Source: Pseudovibrio exalbescens DSM 16456 (GTDB lineage Bacteria > Pseudomonadota > Alphaproteobacteria > Rhizobiales > Stappiaceae). Taken from it: a stretch of 64,000 nt of DNA. The stretch spans positions 217,748 to 281,747 of the forward strand of contig NZ_KE383918.1 of the NCBI RefSeq assembly GCF_000422785.1, read 5' to 3'. This document shows positions 35,881 through 44,484 of the stretch, one piece after another. Both the position numbers and the translations under genes were made by a program. Under the pieces are notes generated by a model, which saw only the letters and a list, made by a program, of their open reading frames with translations, did no database searches and was not told the DNA's origin. The number at the start of each line of letters is the position of its first letter. Within the stretch, counting starts at the first letter, position 1.

Positions 35881-36540
35881 TTAAGAGGATGTGTTTTCCA
35901 GCAAGACACGGATCGGTCGAAACGAGCGCCGGTGGTAGGGACTTGGTCCCAGCTCCAAAAGGGCGGCTTGATGGTCTTTGGTGCCATAGCCCTTGTGCTT
36001 TGCAAAGCCGTAGCCGGGACACTGTTTGTCCAGCTTGACCATCAGCCGATCACGCAACACCTTGGCAACAATTGATGCCGCTGCGATGGCAAGACAACGC
36101 CCATCGCCTTTGATGACCGCTTCGCCTTCAAAGGGAAGACCCGGCGGTACATCGCGTCCGTCGAAGAAAGCCTTTCGGACCGGCACGTCCAGCGATGTGG
36201 CAACGTTTGTCATGCCGGCAAGCGTTGCCGCCCTAATATTCAGCCGATCAATGGTCCGCGCAGATTGCACACAGACACTCACATGTGCCTTCGCGCAGAT
36301 TTCGGTGAAAAGCTCTTCCCGCCGCATTGCGCTTAGCTTTTTGGAGTCATTGAGACCCTCTGGCAGATTGTCGTAATCAAGAACAGCAGCGGCAATCACC
36401 ACCGGTCCGGCCCAAGGGCCGCGTCCTGCCTCATCAACGCCTGCAAAGGCGCCGCCAAGCTGATCCACGAGCTTTCGCTCCTGTGTGGCATCGGGCGCTT
36501 CGGCAAAAGGGGTGGTGAAAAGGGTATCTGAGTAGGGCAT
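35881..36540 (-). CDS. rnhB: Ribonuclease HII
   Basis: About 219 residues. It removes ribonucleotides from DNA. Active-site residues are visible in GVDEAGRGPWAGPVVIAA (Asp-Glu), NDSKKLS and the later aspartate in the IDRLNIRAATLAGM region; IKGDGRCLAIAAASIVAKVLRDRLM and GYGFAKHKGYGTKDH also match. The ATG at 36540 gives the family N-terminus; the frame is open upstream without homology. It lies 60 bases behind the radical SAM gene, probably in one transcript with it. Confidence 0.95.
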   Translation of the reverse strand: MPYSDTLFTTPFAEAPDATQERKLVDQLGGAFAGVDEAGRGPWAGPVVIAAAVLDYDNLPEGLNDSKKLSAMRREELFTEICAKAHVSVCVQSARTIDRLNIRAATLAGMTNVATSLDVPVRKAFFDGRDVPPGLPFEGEAVIKGDGRCLAIAAASIVAKVLRDRLMVKLDKQCPGYGFAKHKGYGTKDHQAALLELGPSPYHRRSFRPIRVLLENTSS

Positions 36541-36602
36541 GATGCGTTTGTGCCTCGCCTTTCGAAGAAGTGCAAGATTGTTCTGGGCGGGGGTAGAGCG
36601 GC

Positions 36603-37727
36603 CTAGAACAGCGACAGTTGAACGCCTCCCTTTTGCGGTGGTACAAAGTGCTCGGTGGACAACTTGCCTCCTCTGGTGGAAAGCTCCAGCCGGCGGCATG
36701 CAAGCTGAAACCGGCGAGACAATTGGTCCGCATAAGGCCCGTCACCACGAAACCGGCGGTTCCACTGCGGGTCATAGTCCTTGCCTCCGCGCATGGATCG
36801 CATCAGCGACAGCACATGACGATAGCGCCCCGGCGCCTCGCGCAGCAGCCAATCCTTGAAGAGCTCACTCACCTCCCGTGGCATGCGCAGCAAGATATAG
36901 GTTGCTGCGGACGCGCCAGCGTCTTTGGCGTGGGTCAGGATGCCCTCCAGCTCATGATCGGTAAGGCCGGGGATAACCGGTGCCACCATCACACCGGTCG
37001 GCACTCCTGCTGCGGCGAGAGCTTCTATGGCCTTGAAGCGGTTGGCGGGTGTGGACGCACGTGGTTCCATGGACCGGGCAAGGTGGCGATCCTCCGTGGT
37101 AACAGACAAACGCACAGACACCAGATTGCGCGCCGCCATGCGTGCCAGAATATCCTTGTCGCGTAGGATCAAGGCCGATTTGGTAATGATCGAGACAGGG
37201 TGGCCGCACCGCTCCAGAACTTCAAGAATTTGACGCATCAATTGATGGGTGCGCTCGATGGGTTGATACGGATCTGTGTTGGTGCCCATGGCGATGGGCT
37301 TGGGTTTGTAGGAGGGCTTGGAAAGGTCGCGCTCCAGCACTTCGGCGGCGTTGCCCTTGGCATAAAGACGTGTCTCGAAATCAAGCCCCGGTGACAAGCC
37401 CATGTAAGCGTGGCTTGGTCGTGCAAAACAATAGGTGCACCCATGCTCGCAGCCCCGATACGGGTTGATGGAACGGTCGAAGGGCAGGTCAGGGGAAGTG
37501 TTGCGCGTAATGATGCTGCGGCTGACTTCGTTCTGGCATTGGGTCGTCAGCGGCGGCAACTCTTCCAGAAGGCCCCAACCGTCATCCTCCAGTTGCCGCT
37601 GTTCGCGTTCAAAACGGGCTTCCGGATTGGAGGCAGCGCCCCGACCGCTAACCAGATTCGCCGGAAACGGCGCGCTTGCGGCGGTTTGTTCGCTGTGAGT
37701 GTGGACTGGAGGAACGGCTTTGCCCAT
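36603..37727 (-). CDS. PA0069-family radical SAM protein
   Basis: About 374 residues. The radical SAM cluster motif CEHGCTYC (C-x3-C-x2-C) lies in NPYRGCEHGCTYCFARPSHAY, the same block seen in spore photoproduct lyase-like proteins. Other family stretches: AMGTNTDPYQPIE, SIITKSALILRD and VMVAPVIPGLTDHELEGIL. Function is unknown; a role in nucleic-acid repair is sometimes suggested by similarity. I start at the ATG at 37727 after AAGGTG; an ATG at 37763 is also possible. The neighbouring rnhB is likely co-transcribed. Confidence 0.87.
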   Translation of the reverse strand: MGKAVPPVHTHSEQTAASAPFPANLVSGRGAASNPEARFEREQRQLEDDGWGLLEELPPLTTQCQNEVSRSIITRNTSPDLPFDRSINPYRGCEHGCTYCFARPSHAYMGLSPGLDFETRLYAKGNAAEVLERDLSKPSYKPKPIAMGTNTDPYQPIERTHQLMRQILEVLERCGHPVSIITKSALILRDKDILARMAARNLVSVRLSVTTEDRHLARSMEPRASTPANRFKAIEALAAAGVPTGVMVAPVIPGLTDHELEGILTHAKDAGASAATYILLRMPREVSELFKDWLLREAPGRYRHVLSLMRSMRGGKDYDPQWNRRFRGDGPYADQLSRRFQLACRRLELSTRGGKLSTEHFVPPQKGGVQLSLF

Positions 37728-37831
37728 CTGATGTGCACCTTGGTGAGAACATAAAGGGAACATCACTCATTCCCTGCGAAAATTCAAGTGGGTTCTTTTC
37801 AGTGGGGCGGCGGTTGGTCTAAAACTCCTGA

Positions 37832-38431
37832 ATGCTCAGTGTGATCGTAACAACCCTTAACAGTGAACAGGCATTGCTGCACTCGTTCTCCTCGCTTGTG
37901 CCGGCCACGGCCGAAGGAATCGTGCGGGACGTATTGGTGATCGATCGCGGGTCGACGGACGCAACCCGCACGCTGGCAGATGCCGCCGGTGCCAATTGGG
38001 TTTCGAGCGCGGACGCCGAACCCAACATTGTGGAACTGGCACTCGATCACACCCACCGCGGCGAGTGGTTGCTGTTCATTCGCCCGGATGTGATGCTGGA
38101 AAGTGGGTGGCATAACGAGGCCATGGCGTTTATTGAACGCTGCCAACGGGCCGGCTCAGATCATCAACTTGCAGTGCTGCGCTATCAAAGTGATGATTTC
38201 GGGCTGAAAGTGCGGGCAACGGAAAAGCTTGTCAATTTCGCAGCCCAAACCATCGGCCTGACCCATCCATGCCAAGGATTGCTGGCCTCTCGGGCATCAC
38301 TTGCCCGCCATGGAAAGCGGCGGGCCAAACTGTCGGCTACTACACCTGCGCAGATCCTGCGCGCTCTTCGCGCCGGGCGTCCCACGACCCTGCGATCCGC
38401 TGCAATTCGCATTGCATCCCCACAAGCCTAG
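37832..38431 (+). CDS. Small family-2-like glycosyltransferase
   Basis: 199 residues. The N-terminus LSVIVTTLNSEQALLHSFSSL and VLVIDRGSTDATRTLADAAGA match the GT-A nucleotide-sugar fold, and RPDVMLESGW may hold the metal-binding acidic residue. The C-terminal region is shorter than in typical GT2 enzymes, with a basic tail, so it may be truncated or a minimal form. Acceptor and donor unknown. Divergent from the radical SAM gene. Confidence 0.78.
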   Translation: MLSVIVTTLNSEQALLHSFSSLVPATAEGIVRDVLVIDRGSTDATRTLADAAGANWVSSADAEPNIVELALDHTHRGEWLLFIRPDVMLESGWHNEAMAFIERCQRAGSDHQLAVLRYQSDDFGLKVRATEKLVNFAAQTIGLTHPCQGLLASRASLARHGKRRAKLSATTPAQILRALRAGRPTTLRSAAIRIASPQA

Positions 38432-38537
38432 CGCTTTTCGGGTATCTCCTCGCGTAAGATTGCGAATTATGGTTGCATCCCCACCGCAAAGGCATACCTA
38501 ATACGGCATCAGTAAAATTCCGGCATTGGGGGGATGC

Positions 38538-39191
38538 ATGGACCTTTTGCGCCAGGTGGATGCGTATTGTGAGCGCACCGATTTCTCGTTCTGGTCAGAG
38601 CCGTTGAACGCCATAACCAATCTTGCGTTCATTCTGGCGGCACTGGCCGCGTTCATGCTGTGGCGTAAAGCCGGACGAAAGGACGCCGGTGCGCTGGTGC
38701 TGATCCTTCTCATGGCGACAATCGGCGTGGGGTCGTTCCTGTTTCACACCTATGCGACCATCTGGGCTATGCTGCTGGATGTCATACCCATCATGATTTT
38801 CATGCTGGTGTATTTCTATCTGGCAACGCGGGCGTATCTGGCAGCAGGTCGGTTGCAGGCGGTGGTAGCTACACTGGGTTTTCTTGGTGTGTTGCTCGGC
38901 GCCCCTCAGTTCATAGAACCGATCTTCGGCTCATCGGGAGGCTATGTTCCTGCCTTGCTGGCCATGTGGGGCTTTGCCGCCATCTTGATGCGCAAGGACC
39001 CCGAAACCGCCAGGGCGCTGGCCATCGCCGGAGCCGTTTTTACCCTTTCTTTGGCATTCCGTATGATGGACGAGCCGATCTGCTCCCATATCGCATTGGG
39101 GACGCATTTCTTGTGGCATATCTTCAATTCCATCGTTTTGTTTGTTCTCACGCGCGCTTTTATTCGCTTTAAGGCACGTACCATTGCTTAA
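38538..39191 (+). CDS. Ceramidase-like (CREST superfamily) membrane protein
   Basis: About 217 residues with seven hydrophobic segments. The N-terminus YCERTDFSFWSEPLNAITNLAFI is the hallmark of the alkaline-ceramidase family. The predicted zinc-hydrolase residues are present: Ser/His in GVGSFLFHTYATIWAMLLDVIP with its aspartate, and FRMMDEP plus GTHFLWHIFNS with two histidines. Such proteins cleave amide bonds in ceramide-type lipids; the bacterial substrate is unproven. The ATG at 38538 follows a GGGGGG run. An Mpo1-like gene, also linked in yeast to sphingoid-base breakdown, lies ~5 kb away. Confidence 0.85.
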   Translation: MDLLRQVDAYCERTDFSFWSEPLNAITNLAFILAALAAFMLWRKAGRKDAGALVLILLMATIGVGSFLFHTYATIWAMLLDVIPIMIFMLVYFYLATRAYLAAGRLQAVVATLGFLGVLLGAPQFIEPIFGSSGGYVPALLAMWGFAAILMRKDPETARALAIAGAVFTLSLAFRMMDEPICSHIALGTHFLWHIFNSIVLFVLTRAFIRFKARTIA

Positions 39192-39297
39192 GGTGAGTAA
39201 CGTATGCGCGCCGCAGGTCCCCGAAGATCGCCGGATGGATGGCCAGCCGGCTCTGGCCCCTGCGACACCCGACCGACACTAACTCAAGAAGACCGAC

Positions 39298-41598
39298 ATG
39301 ACCGACCAAACCAACACCGCCAAGAGTGATCTGGATCAGAACGCGCTCGACTATCACCAGTATCCGCGTCCGGGAAAACTGGAAATTCAGGCCACCAAGC
39401 CCCTCGGCAACCAGCGCGATTTGGCTCTGGCGTATTCTCCCGGTGTGGCGGCACCCTGTCTGGATATCGCCCGCAACCCGGACAAGTCGGCCGATTACAC
39501 AGGGCGCGGCAATCTGGTGGCGGTCATTTCCAACGGAACGGCCGTGCTGGGTTTGGGCGCCATCGGGCCGTTGGCCTCCAAGCCGGTCATGGAGGGAAAG
39601 GCGGTTCTCTTCAAGAAGTTCGCCGGTATTGATGTTTTCGACATTGAGGTGGATGAAACCGATGTAGACCGTTTCGTGGACTCTGTCGCGGTTCTGGAGC
39701 CCACGTTTGGCGGCATCAATCTGGAAGACATCAAGGCGCCGGAGTGCTTTCGCATCGAAAGCCGCTTGCGCGAACGCATGAACATCCCCGTCTTTCACGA
39801 TGACCAGCACGGCACCGCCATCATTGTGGCCGCTGCGGTGCGCAATGGTCTGGAGCTGGCGGGCAAGAAGGTGGAAGACGCCAAGATCGTCGCGTCCGGC
39901 GCGGGGGCGGCGGCTCTGGCCTGTCTCAACCTGTTGGTATCATTGGGCGCCAAGCGCGAAAATATCTGGATCACGGATATCGAGGGTGTGGTGTATGAAG
40001 GCCGTGAGGCGCTGATGGATGAGTGGAAAGCGCCGTTCGCCCAGAAGACCGACAAGCGTACGCTCAATGAGGTCATCGGCGATGCAGATGTTTTTCTTGG
40101 CCTGTCGGCGGCCGGTGTGCTCAAGCCTGATATGGTCGCCAAAATGGCGCCGCGGCCTTTGATCATGGCGCTGGCCAACCCGGTGCCGGAGATCATGCCC
40201 GAAGAGGCACTCAAGGTGCGTGACGATGTTGTCATGTGCACAGGCCGTTCCGACTATCCCAACCAGGTCAACAACGTTTTGTGTTTTCCCTACATGTTCC
40301 GCGGCGCGCTGGATGTGGGGGCCACCACCATCAACGAGGAAATGAAGCTGGCTGCCGTTGAGGCCATTGCAGCATTGGCCCGGGAAGAACCGACCGATGT
40401 GGTCGCAAGAGCCTATGGGGGCGTAACACGGACCTTTGGTCCCAACTATCTCATTCCGTCGCCGTTCGACAATCGCCTGATCCTGCGCATCGCGCCCGCT
40501 GTCGCGCGGGCCGCCATGAAATCCGGTGTCGCCCAACGTCCCATCGAGGACTTCGATACCTACATGGACAAGCTTAACCGGTTTGTCTTCCGCTCTGGTT
40601 TGGTGATGAAGCCAATCATCCAGCAAGCCAAGCTGGACAGGAAACGCGTGATTTATGCGGACGGGGAAGATGAACGTGTGCTGCGCGCGGCTCAGGTCGT
40701 TCTGGAAGAAGAGCTTGCAACGCCAATTCTCATTGGCCGTCCGTCCGTCTTGGCCAAGCGCTGCGAGCGGTTCGGCTTGAAAATTCGCCCCGGTGCGGAT
40801 TTCGAGTACATCAATCCCGAGGATGACCCGCGCTACCGGGATTACGTGGATACGCTGTTTGCTCTTGTCGGCCGTCGCGGTGTAACGCCGGAAGCCGCCC
40901 GTACACTTGTGCGCACCAACACGACGGTGATTGCGGCCTTGGCCGTGTATCGGGGCGAAGCCGATGCCATGATCACGGGCTTGGAAGGGCGTTTTGACAA
41001 GCATCTGCGCGACATCTCCAACATTCTGGGTCGCAAGAAGGGGGTTGCGGATTTCTCCACCCTGTCCCTTCTTCTCAATAGCAAGGGCGCGTTTTTTCTG
41101 GCCGACACCTATGTCTCCGAGTGTCCCTGTTCCGAGGAAATCGCCCAGATCACCAAGGCGGCAGCCCAACAGATCCGGCGTTTTGGCATCACGCCGCGTG
41201 GCGCGCTGTTGTCTCACTCCAATTTCGGATCAAAAGACACCGGCACCGCCCGCAAGATGCGCGAGGCCTTGGAAATTCTGTGGCGTGACTGCCCGGAGAT
41301 GGAGGTCGAAGGCGAAATGCACGGCGATGCCGCCCTGCGTGAGGAGGTGTTGAAACGCTACATGCCCCATTCGCGCCTCACCGGGCCTGCAAACCTTCTG
41401 GTATTCCCGACGCTGGATGCCGCCAACATTGCACTGAACCTCATCAAGGCCATGACGGATGCGTTGCATGTGGGGCCAATTCTGCTGGGCCCTTCCAAGC
41501 CAGCTCACATCATCACCCCGTCCATCACCTCCCGTGGCATCGTCAACATGACTGCACTATCGGCCGTGGATGCGCAGTCCCTTGATGCAGAGTTCTAG
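39298..41598 (+). CDS. maeB: NADP-dependent malic enzyme, MaeB type
   Basis: 766 residues. It converts malate to pyruvate and CO2. The N-terminal malic domain (to ~430) shows [45 protein letters not shown], the Rossmann [13 protein letters not shown] and ALANPVPEI. The C-terminal half (~440-766) is a phosphotransacetylase-like domain ([49 protein letters not shown]) that regulates rather than transfers acetyl groups in known MaeB proteins. Typical length. It stands alone. Confidence 0.96.
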   Translation: MTDQTNTAKSDLDQNALDYHQYPRPGKLEIQATKPLGNQRDLALAYSPGVAAPCLDIARNPDKSADYTGRGNLVAVISNGTAVLGLGAIGPLASKPVMEGKAVLFKKFAGIDVFDIEVDETDVDRFVDSVAVLEPTFGGINLEDIKAPECFRIESRLRERMNIPVFHDDQHGTAIIVAAAVRNGLELAGKKVEDAKIVASGAGAAALACLNLLVSLGAKRENIWITDIEGVVYEGREALMDEWKAPFAQKTDKRTLNEVIGDADVFLGLSAAGVLKPDMVAKMAPRPLIMALANPVPEIMPEEALKVRDDVVMCTGRSDYPNQVNNVLCFPYMFRGALDVGATTINEEMKLAAVEAIAALAREEPTDVVARAYGGVTRTFGPNYLIPSPFDNRLILRIAPAVARAAMKSGVAQRPIEDFDTYMDKLNRFVFRSGLVMKPIIQQAKLDRKRVIYADGEDERVLRAAQVVLEEELATPILIGRPSVLAKRCERFGLKIRPGADFEYINPEDDPRYRDYVDTLFALVGRRGVTPEAARTLVRTNTTVIAALAVYRGEADAMITGLEGRFDKHLRDISNILGRKKGVADFSTLSLLLNSKGAFFLADTYVSECPCSEEIAQITKAAAQQIRRFGITPRGALLSHSNFGSKDTGTARKMREALEILWRDCPEMEVEGEMHGDAALREEVLKRYMPHSRLTGPANLLVFPTLDAANIALNLIKAMTDALHVGPILLGPSKPAHIITPSITSRGIVNMTALSAVDAQSLDAEF

Positions 41599-41825
41599 CC
41601 ACGCAAGTGCAAGTGATTCTCAACGAGAGTGAAGGCGTCCGCACAGCGCATGGGGAAGGGGCTCTTGGCCGTTGGCGAAAGAGACCTTCGCCGCGGTGTT
41701 TCGCCGCGTCCGCACAGGCAGGTAGGCACCGCACCACAGGAAACGGTGGACTAGGTGTTACTGCGGTATTGCGTTATCGTGGGACCGCATGGTCATAAGG
41801 CGCAGCTTCCGGTTTGCGCTGGAAG
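41599..41825. other. Region between maeB and the lysine riboswitch
   Basis: About 230 bases without an ORF I trust. Small stems occur (GGCGAA with TTCGCC near 41674-41692), but none has a T-tract, so no clear maeB terminator is visible. TTGCGT and TCATAA with ~18-base spacing near 41768-41797 may form the promoter of the riboswitch transcript. A stem GCTTCC/GGAAGC lies at about 41807-41826. Confidence 0.4.
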
Positions 41826-42014
41826 CAAGTAGAGGCGCATCGCGTTATCACTACGCCGGATGAGGGGGCACCCGAAGATCCCGGCGGAAAGGAGCCGATG
41901 CCGAAGAGACCCGGATGGCGATCCCGGTCTCTGGGGCTGCATTGAACAAGTGCAGCACTGCCATAGGAATTCCCCGTCTGCGCGGGGGTAACAATGACTA
42001 TGGAGCGCTACTGA
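41826..42014 (+). promoter_or_regulatory. Lysine riboswitch (L box)
   Basis: All conserved parts of the lysine aptamer are in order: GTAGAGGCGC (41829-41838), GGAAAGGAGC, GCCGAAG, CTGGGGCTGCATTGAAC, GTGCAGCACTGCCAT and closing GGAGCGCTACT (42002-42012). GTAG and CTAC close P1. It ends ~90 bases before an NhaC-family transporter gene. A local GTAG at 42016-42019 could compete for the P1 CTAC, and a GGAG/CTCC stem follows (42018-42050), but there is no T-tract; I could not settle whether control is at transcription or translation. Lysine would be expected to shut expression off. Confidence 0.95.
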
Positions 42015-42103
42015 GGTAGGAGAGCCGCCATTTGCTGGCTCCCATCCGCGACCACCGTCGTATTCAGAAGCCTCCATCGTTTTGACAAAAGAAGTAACAA
42101 ACG

Positions 42104-43690
42104 ATGGCATTGATAAGCTACGCCGACTCGGCACTGTCCATTCTTCCACCTCTCGTCGCGATTTCGCTTGCAATCGTTACCCGTAAGGTCCTTCTGTCTC
42201 TTGGGGTTGGTATCCTCATCGGCATCATGATGCTCACCGGCTTTTCGTTGTCCGGTACTGTTTCGGAGGTGATGACCCGAGTAACCGGCCTCGTCTGGGA
42301 TGGCGAGAGCCTTCAATCCTGGAACCTGAATACCATTGGCTTTTTGCTGAGCATGGGCATTTTGATGGCGCTGATTTCGGTCAGCGGGGGCACGCGTGCA
42401 CTGGCCCAGTGGGCCCGTGGCCGGATCAAGAGCGCACGTGATGCCAAGTTGATGACCATCATGTTGGGCCTCGTCATCTTCATTGACGACTATTTCAACG
42501 CCCTTCTGGTGGGCAACGTTTCTCGTCCTGTGACCGATCATCACCGCGTGTCTCGTGAGAAGCTGGCCTATTGTATCGACACCACCTCTGCACCGGTTTG
42601 CGTCGTGTCGCCCATCTCCACATGGGGCGCTTACATCATGTCGCTGTTGGCTGGCATTTTGGTCACCTATGAAGTTACTGGCGAAAGCGCCCTGTCGGCC
42701 TTCGTCACCATGATCCCGTTCAACTACTATGCGTTGGTCGCCTTTTCCTTGCTGATCTGCGTTGCAGTCATGCGGCTGGACTTTGGTCCCATGGCGACAG
42801 CTGAAGAACGCGCGCAACGCGGCGATCTGTGGGATGCGGGCAAGGGCGTGCCTCCGGGTGAGGAAGTCGGCCTGCCAGAAGCCAAGGGCGGTCACTTTCT
42901 GAATTTTGCTGCACCGGTGGTTCTCTTGGTGTTGCTGGTCACAAGCCTCATGCTGTACTCCGGCGCTGCGGCCCTGGCCGAAAGCGGCACTGCCTTCACG
43001 CTCATTGGGGCGCTGGAAAACGCGGACGGCTCATGGGCCATGGTTACCTCTGGCGTCATTACGACAGCATTGACCGCTGTTGTGATGCTGGGGCAGGGCG
43101 TTGCACCGTCGCTGCTGGGCAAGGCATTCATCAAGGGCGTTCAGTCCATGTTGCCAGCCGTATACATCTTGTTGATGGCTTGGACCATCGCCGGCGTCAT
43201 TTCCGACATCGAAACCGGCAAGTATCTGGCAGGTCTGGCTGATGGCGTCCTCTCGCCCGCGTTTGTTCCGGTAATCGTGTTCTTGTTGGCGGCAGCCGCC
43301 GCTTTCTCCACGGGAACGAGTTACGGCACCTTTGCCATCATGTTGCCGATTGCAGCCAACATGGCCATCAGTCTGGAACCGGCCATCCTCATGCCATCCA
43401 TGGCGGCGGTTTTGGCGGGCGGTGTGTTTGGTGATCATTGCTCGCCAATCTCGGACACCACCATTTTGTCGTCCACGGGGTCTGGCTGCCACCATATCGA
43501 TCACGTTGCAACCCAGTTGCCATACGCGCTGCTGGCCGCGCTTATCAGCGCATGCAGCTACATCATGCTGGGTCTGACGGAGTCGCTCTGGCTGGGGTTG
43601 GCCACGGCTGCTCTGGGTCTCGTCATCGCAGTATTTGTGCTGCGCGCCGTATCACGCTCGGCAGATCAGGAGAGCGCAGCCACGTCCTGA
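42104..43690 (+). CDS. NhaC-family transporter, probable lysine transporter
   Basis: 528 residues, about 12 membrane segments. The family pattern is clear: GILIGIMMLTGFS, the GLVIFIDDYFNALLVGNVSRPVTDHHRVSREKLAYCIDTTSAPVCVVSPISTWGAY core in several blocks, FSTGTSYGTFAIMLPIA, and GGVFGDHCSPISDTTILSSTGSGCHHIDHVATQLPYAL. Members are usually annotated as Na+/H+ antiporters, but a lysine riboswitch directly upstream points to lysine uptake, as proposed for the LysW type in other bacteria. That substrate assignment is inference from the RNA. Weak Shine-Dalgarno (AAGAAG). Followed by a strong terminator. Confidence 0.9.
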   Translation: MALISYADSALSILPPLVAISLAIVTRKVLLSLGVGILIGIMMLTGFSLSGTVSEVMTRVTGLVWDGESLQSWNLNTIGFLLSMGILMALISVSGGTRALAQWARGRIKSARDAKLMTIMLGLVIFIDDYFNALLVGNVSRPVTDHHRVSREKLAYCIDTTSAPVCVVSPISTWGAYIMSLLAGILVTYEVTGESALSAFVTMIPFNYYALVAFSLLICVAVMRLDFGPMATAEERAQRGDLWDAGKGVPPGEEVGLPEAKGGHFLNFAAPVVLLVLLVTSLMLYSGAAALAESGTAFTLIGALENADGSWAMVTSGVITTALTAVVMLGQGVAPSLLGKAFIKGVQSMLPAVYILLMAWTIAGVISDIETGKYLAGLADGVLSPAFVPVIVFLLAAAAAFSTGTSYGTFAIMLPIAANMAISLEPAILMPSMAAVLAGGVFGDHCSPISDTTILSSTGSGCHHIDHVATQLPYALLAALISACSYIMLGLTESLWLGLATAALGLVIAVFVLRAVSRSADQESAATS

Positions 43691-43727
43691 GGGGGCAGGC
43701 ACTCGCGAACAAGCTAATCTTGGAAAT

Positions 43728-43762
43728 GGCAGGGGCACGCTCGGCGGCGCCCCTGCCTTTTT
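43728..43762 (+). terminator. Rho-independent terminator of the NhaC-family gene
   Basis: GGCAGGGGC (43728-43736) pairs with GCCCCTGCC (43749-43757), then five T residues. Confidence 0.92.
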
Positions 43763-43878
43763 GTGTGGTATGAAGCGCAGCTCTATCGATAACCTGATCC
43801 ATCGGAGCAGTCGATCGGGTTGCATGTAAGTTCCCTTTACGGCACCCTTTGCTCAGCCATGTGTAAGGGGAGGGAACC

Positions 43879-44361
43879 ATGGATACCATTCACTCGAAAG
43901 GGCGGCGCATTGACCGCCTGTTATCTGAATATGGCGAAAGCCATCAGAACGGTCACAACAAGCTCATTCACTGGGTTTGCGTGCCCGTGATTGTCTGGAC
44001 AGTAACGGCGCTACTGTGGAGCCTGCCGGTGCCGGACGCCTTTGCCGCCATACCTTATCTGAACTGGTGCAGCTTGGTGCTCGCCGCAGCGGTGATTTAC
44101 TATTTCACGTTGTCCTTCACGCTTGCGCTAGGCATGGCCGTCATTGCCGTGCTCTGTCTCTGGATAAACGCCAGCTACGGCTTCAGCCTGCCGCTGTGGC
44201 AAACAGCGCTCATCGTCTTCGTGGTTGCATGGATTGGACAGTTCATCGGCCACAAGATAGAGGGCAAGAAGCCATCCTTCTTCAAGGATGTTCAGTTTCT
44301 TCTCATTGGCCCTGCATGGCTGTTGCACTTCCTCTACAGGAAGGTTGGCATCCCTTACTAG
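43879..44361 (+). CDS. Mpo1-like (DUF962/YGL010w) membrane protein
   Basis: 160 residues with four hydrophobic segments. The family histidines are in SHQNGHNKLIHWVCVPVIVWT and WIGQFIGHKIEGKKPSFFKD. In yeast, Mpo1 is an iron-dependent dioxygenase that shortens 2-hydroxy fatty acids from phytosphingosine; the role in bacteria is unknown. GGGAGGG lies upstream of the ATG. It is a single gene. Confidence 0.88.
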   Translation: MDTIHSKGRRIDRLLSEYGESHQNGHNKLIHWVCVPVIVWTVTALLWSLPVPDAFAAIPYLNWCSLVLAAAVIYYFTLSFTLALGMAVIAVLCLWINASYGFSLPLWQTALIVFVVAWIGQFIGHKIEGKKPSFFKDVQFLLIGPAWLLHFLYRKVGIPY

Positions 44362-44420
44362 GGATCTCCCGGCAGCTCCTGCGGAAGGGCGGCCGTTGTG
44401 CAAAACGCCTCGCTAGCATG

Positions 44421-44459
44421 GAAAAGAAAAGGCCCGCAGCGGAAAAACGCGCGGGCCTT
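44421..44459 (-). terminator. Rho-independent terminator of glyS
   Basis: AAGGCCCGC (44429-44437) and GCGGGCCTT (44451-44459) form a 9-pair stem; on the minus strand it is followed by TTTTCTTTTCC. Confidence 0.85.
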
Positions 44460-44484
44460 GTTGTCATTGTGGTGTCTATCAGGC

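Noticed and set aside
39940-41217. 425-codon minus-strand frame opposite maeB
   Set aside because: Shadow of maeB; high GC makes long antisense frames common.
41635-41717. 12-base direct repeat (GCGTCCGCACAG, 71 bases apart) upstream of the lysine riboswitch
   Set aside because: Only two copies with no symmetry or known binding protein; may be chance in GC-rich DNA.
41599-42103. Sodium riboswitch or nhaA-type motif before the NhaC-family gene
   Set aside because: The conserved blocks match the lysine aptamer in order and spacing.
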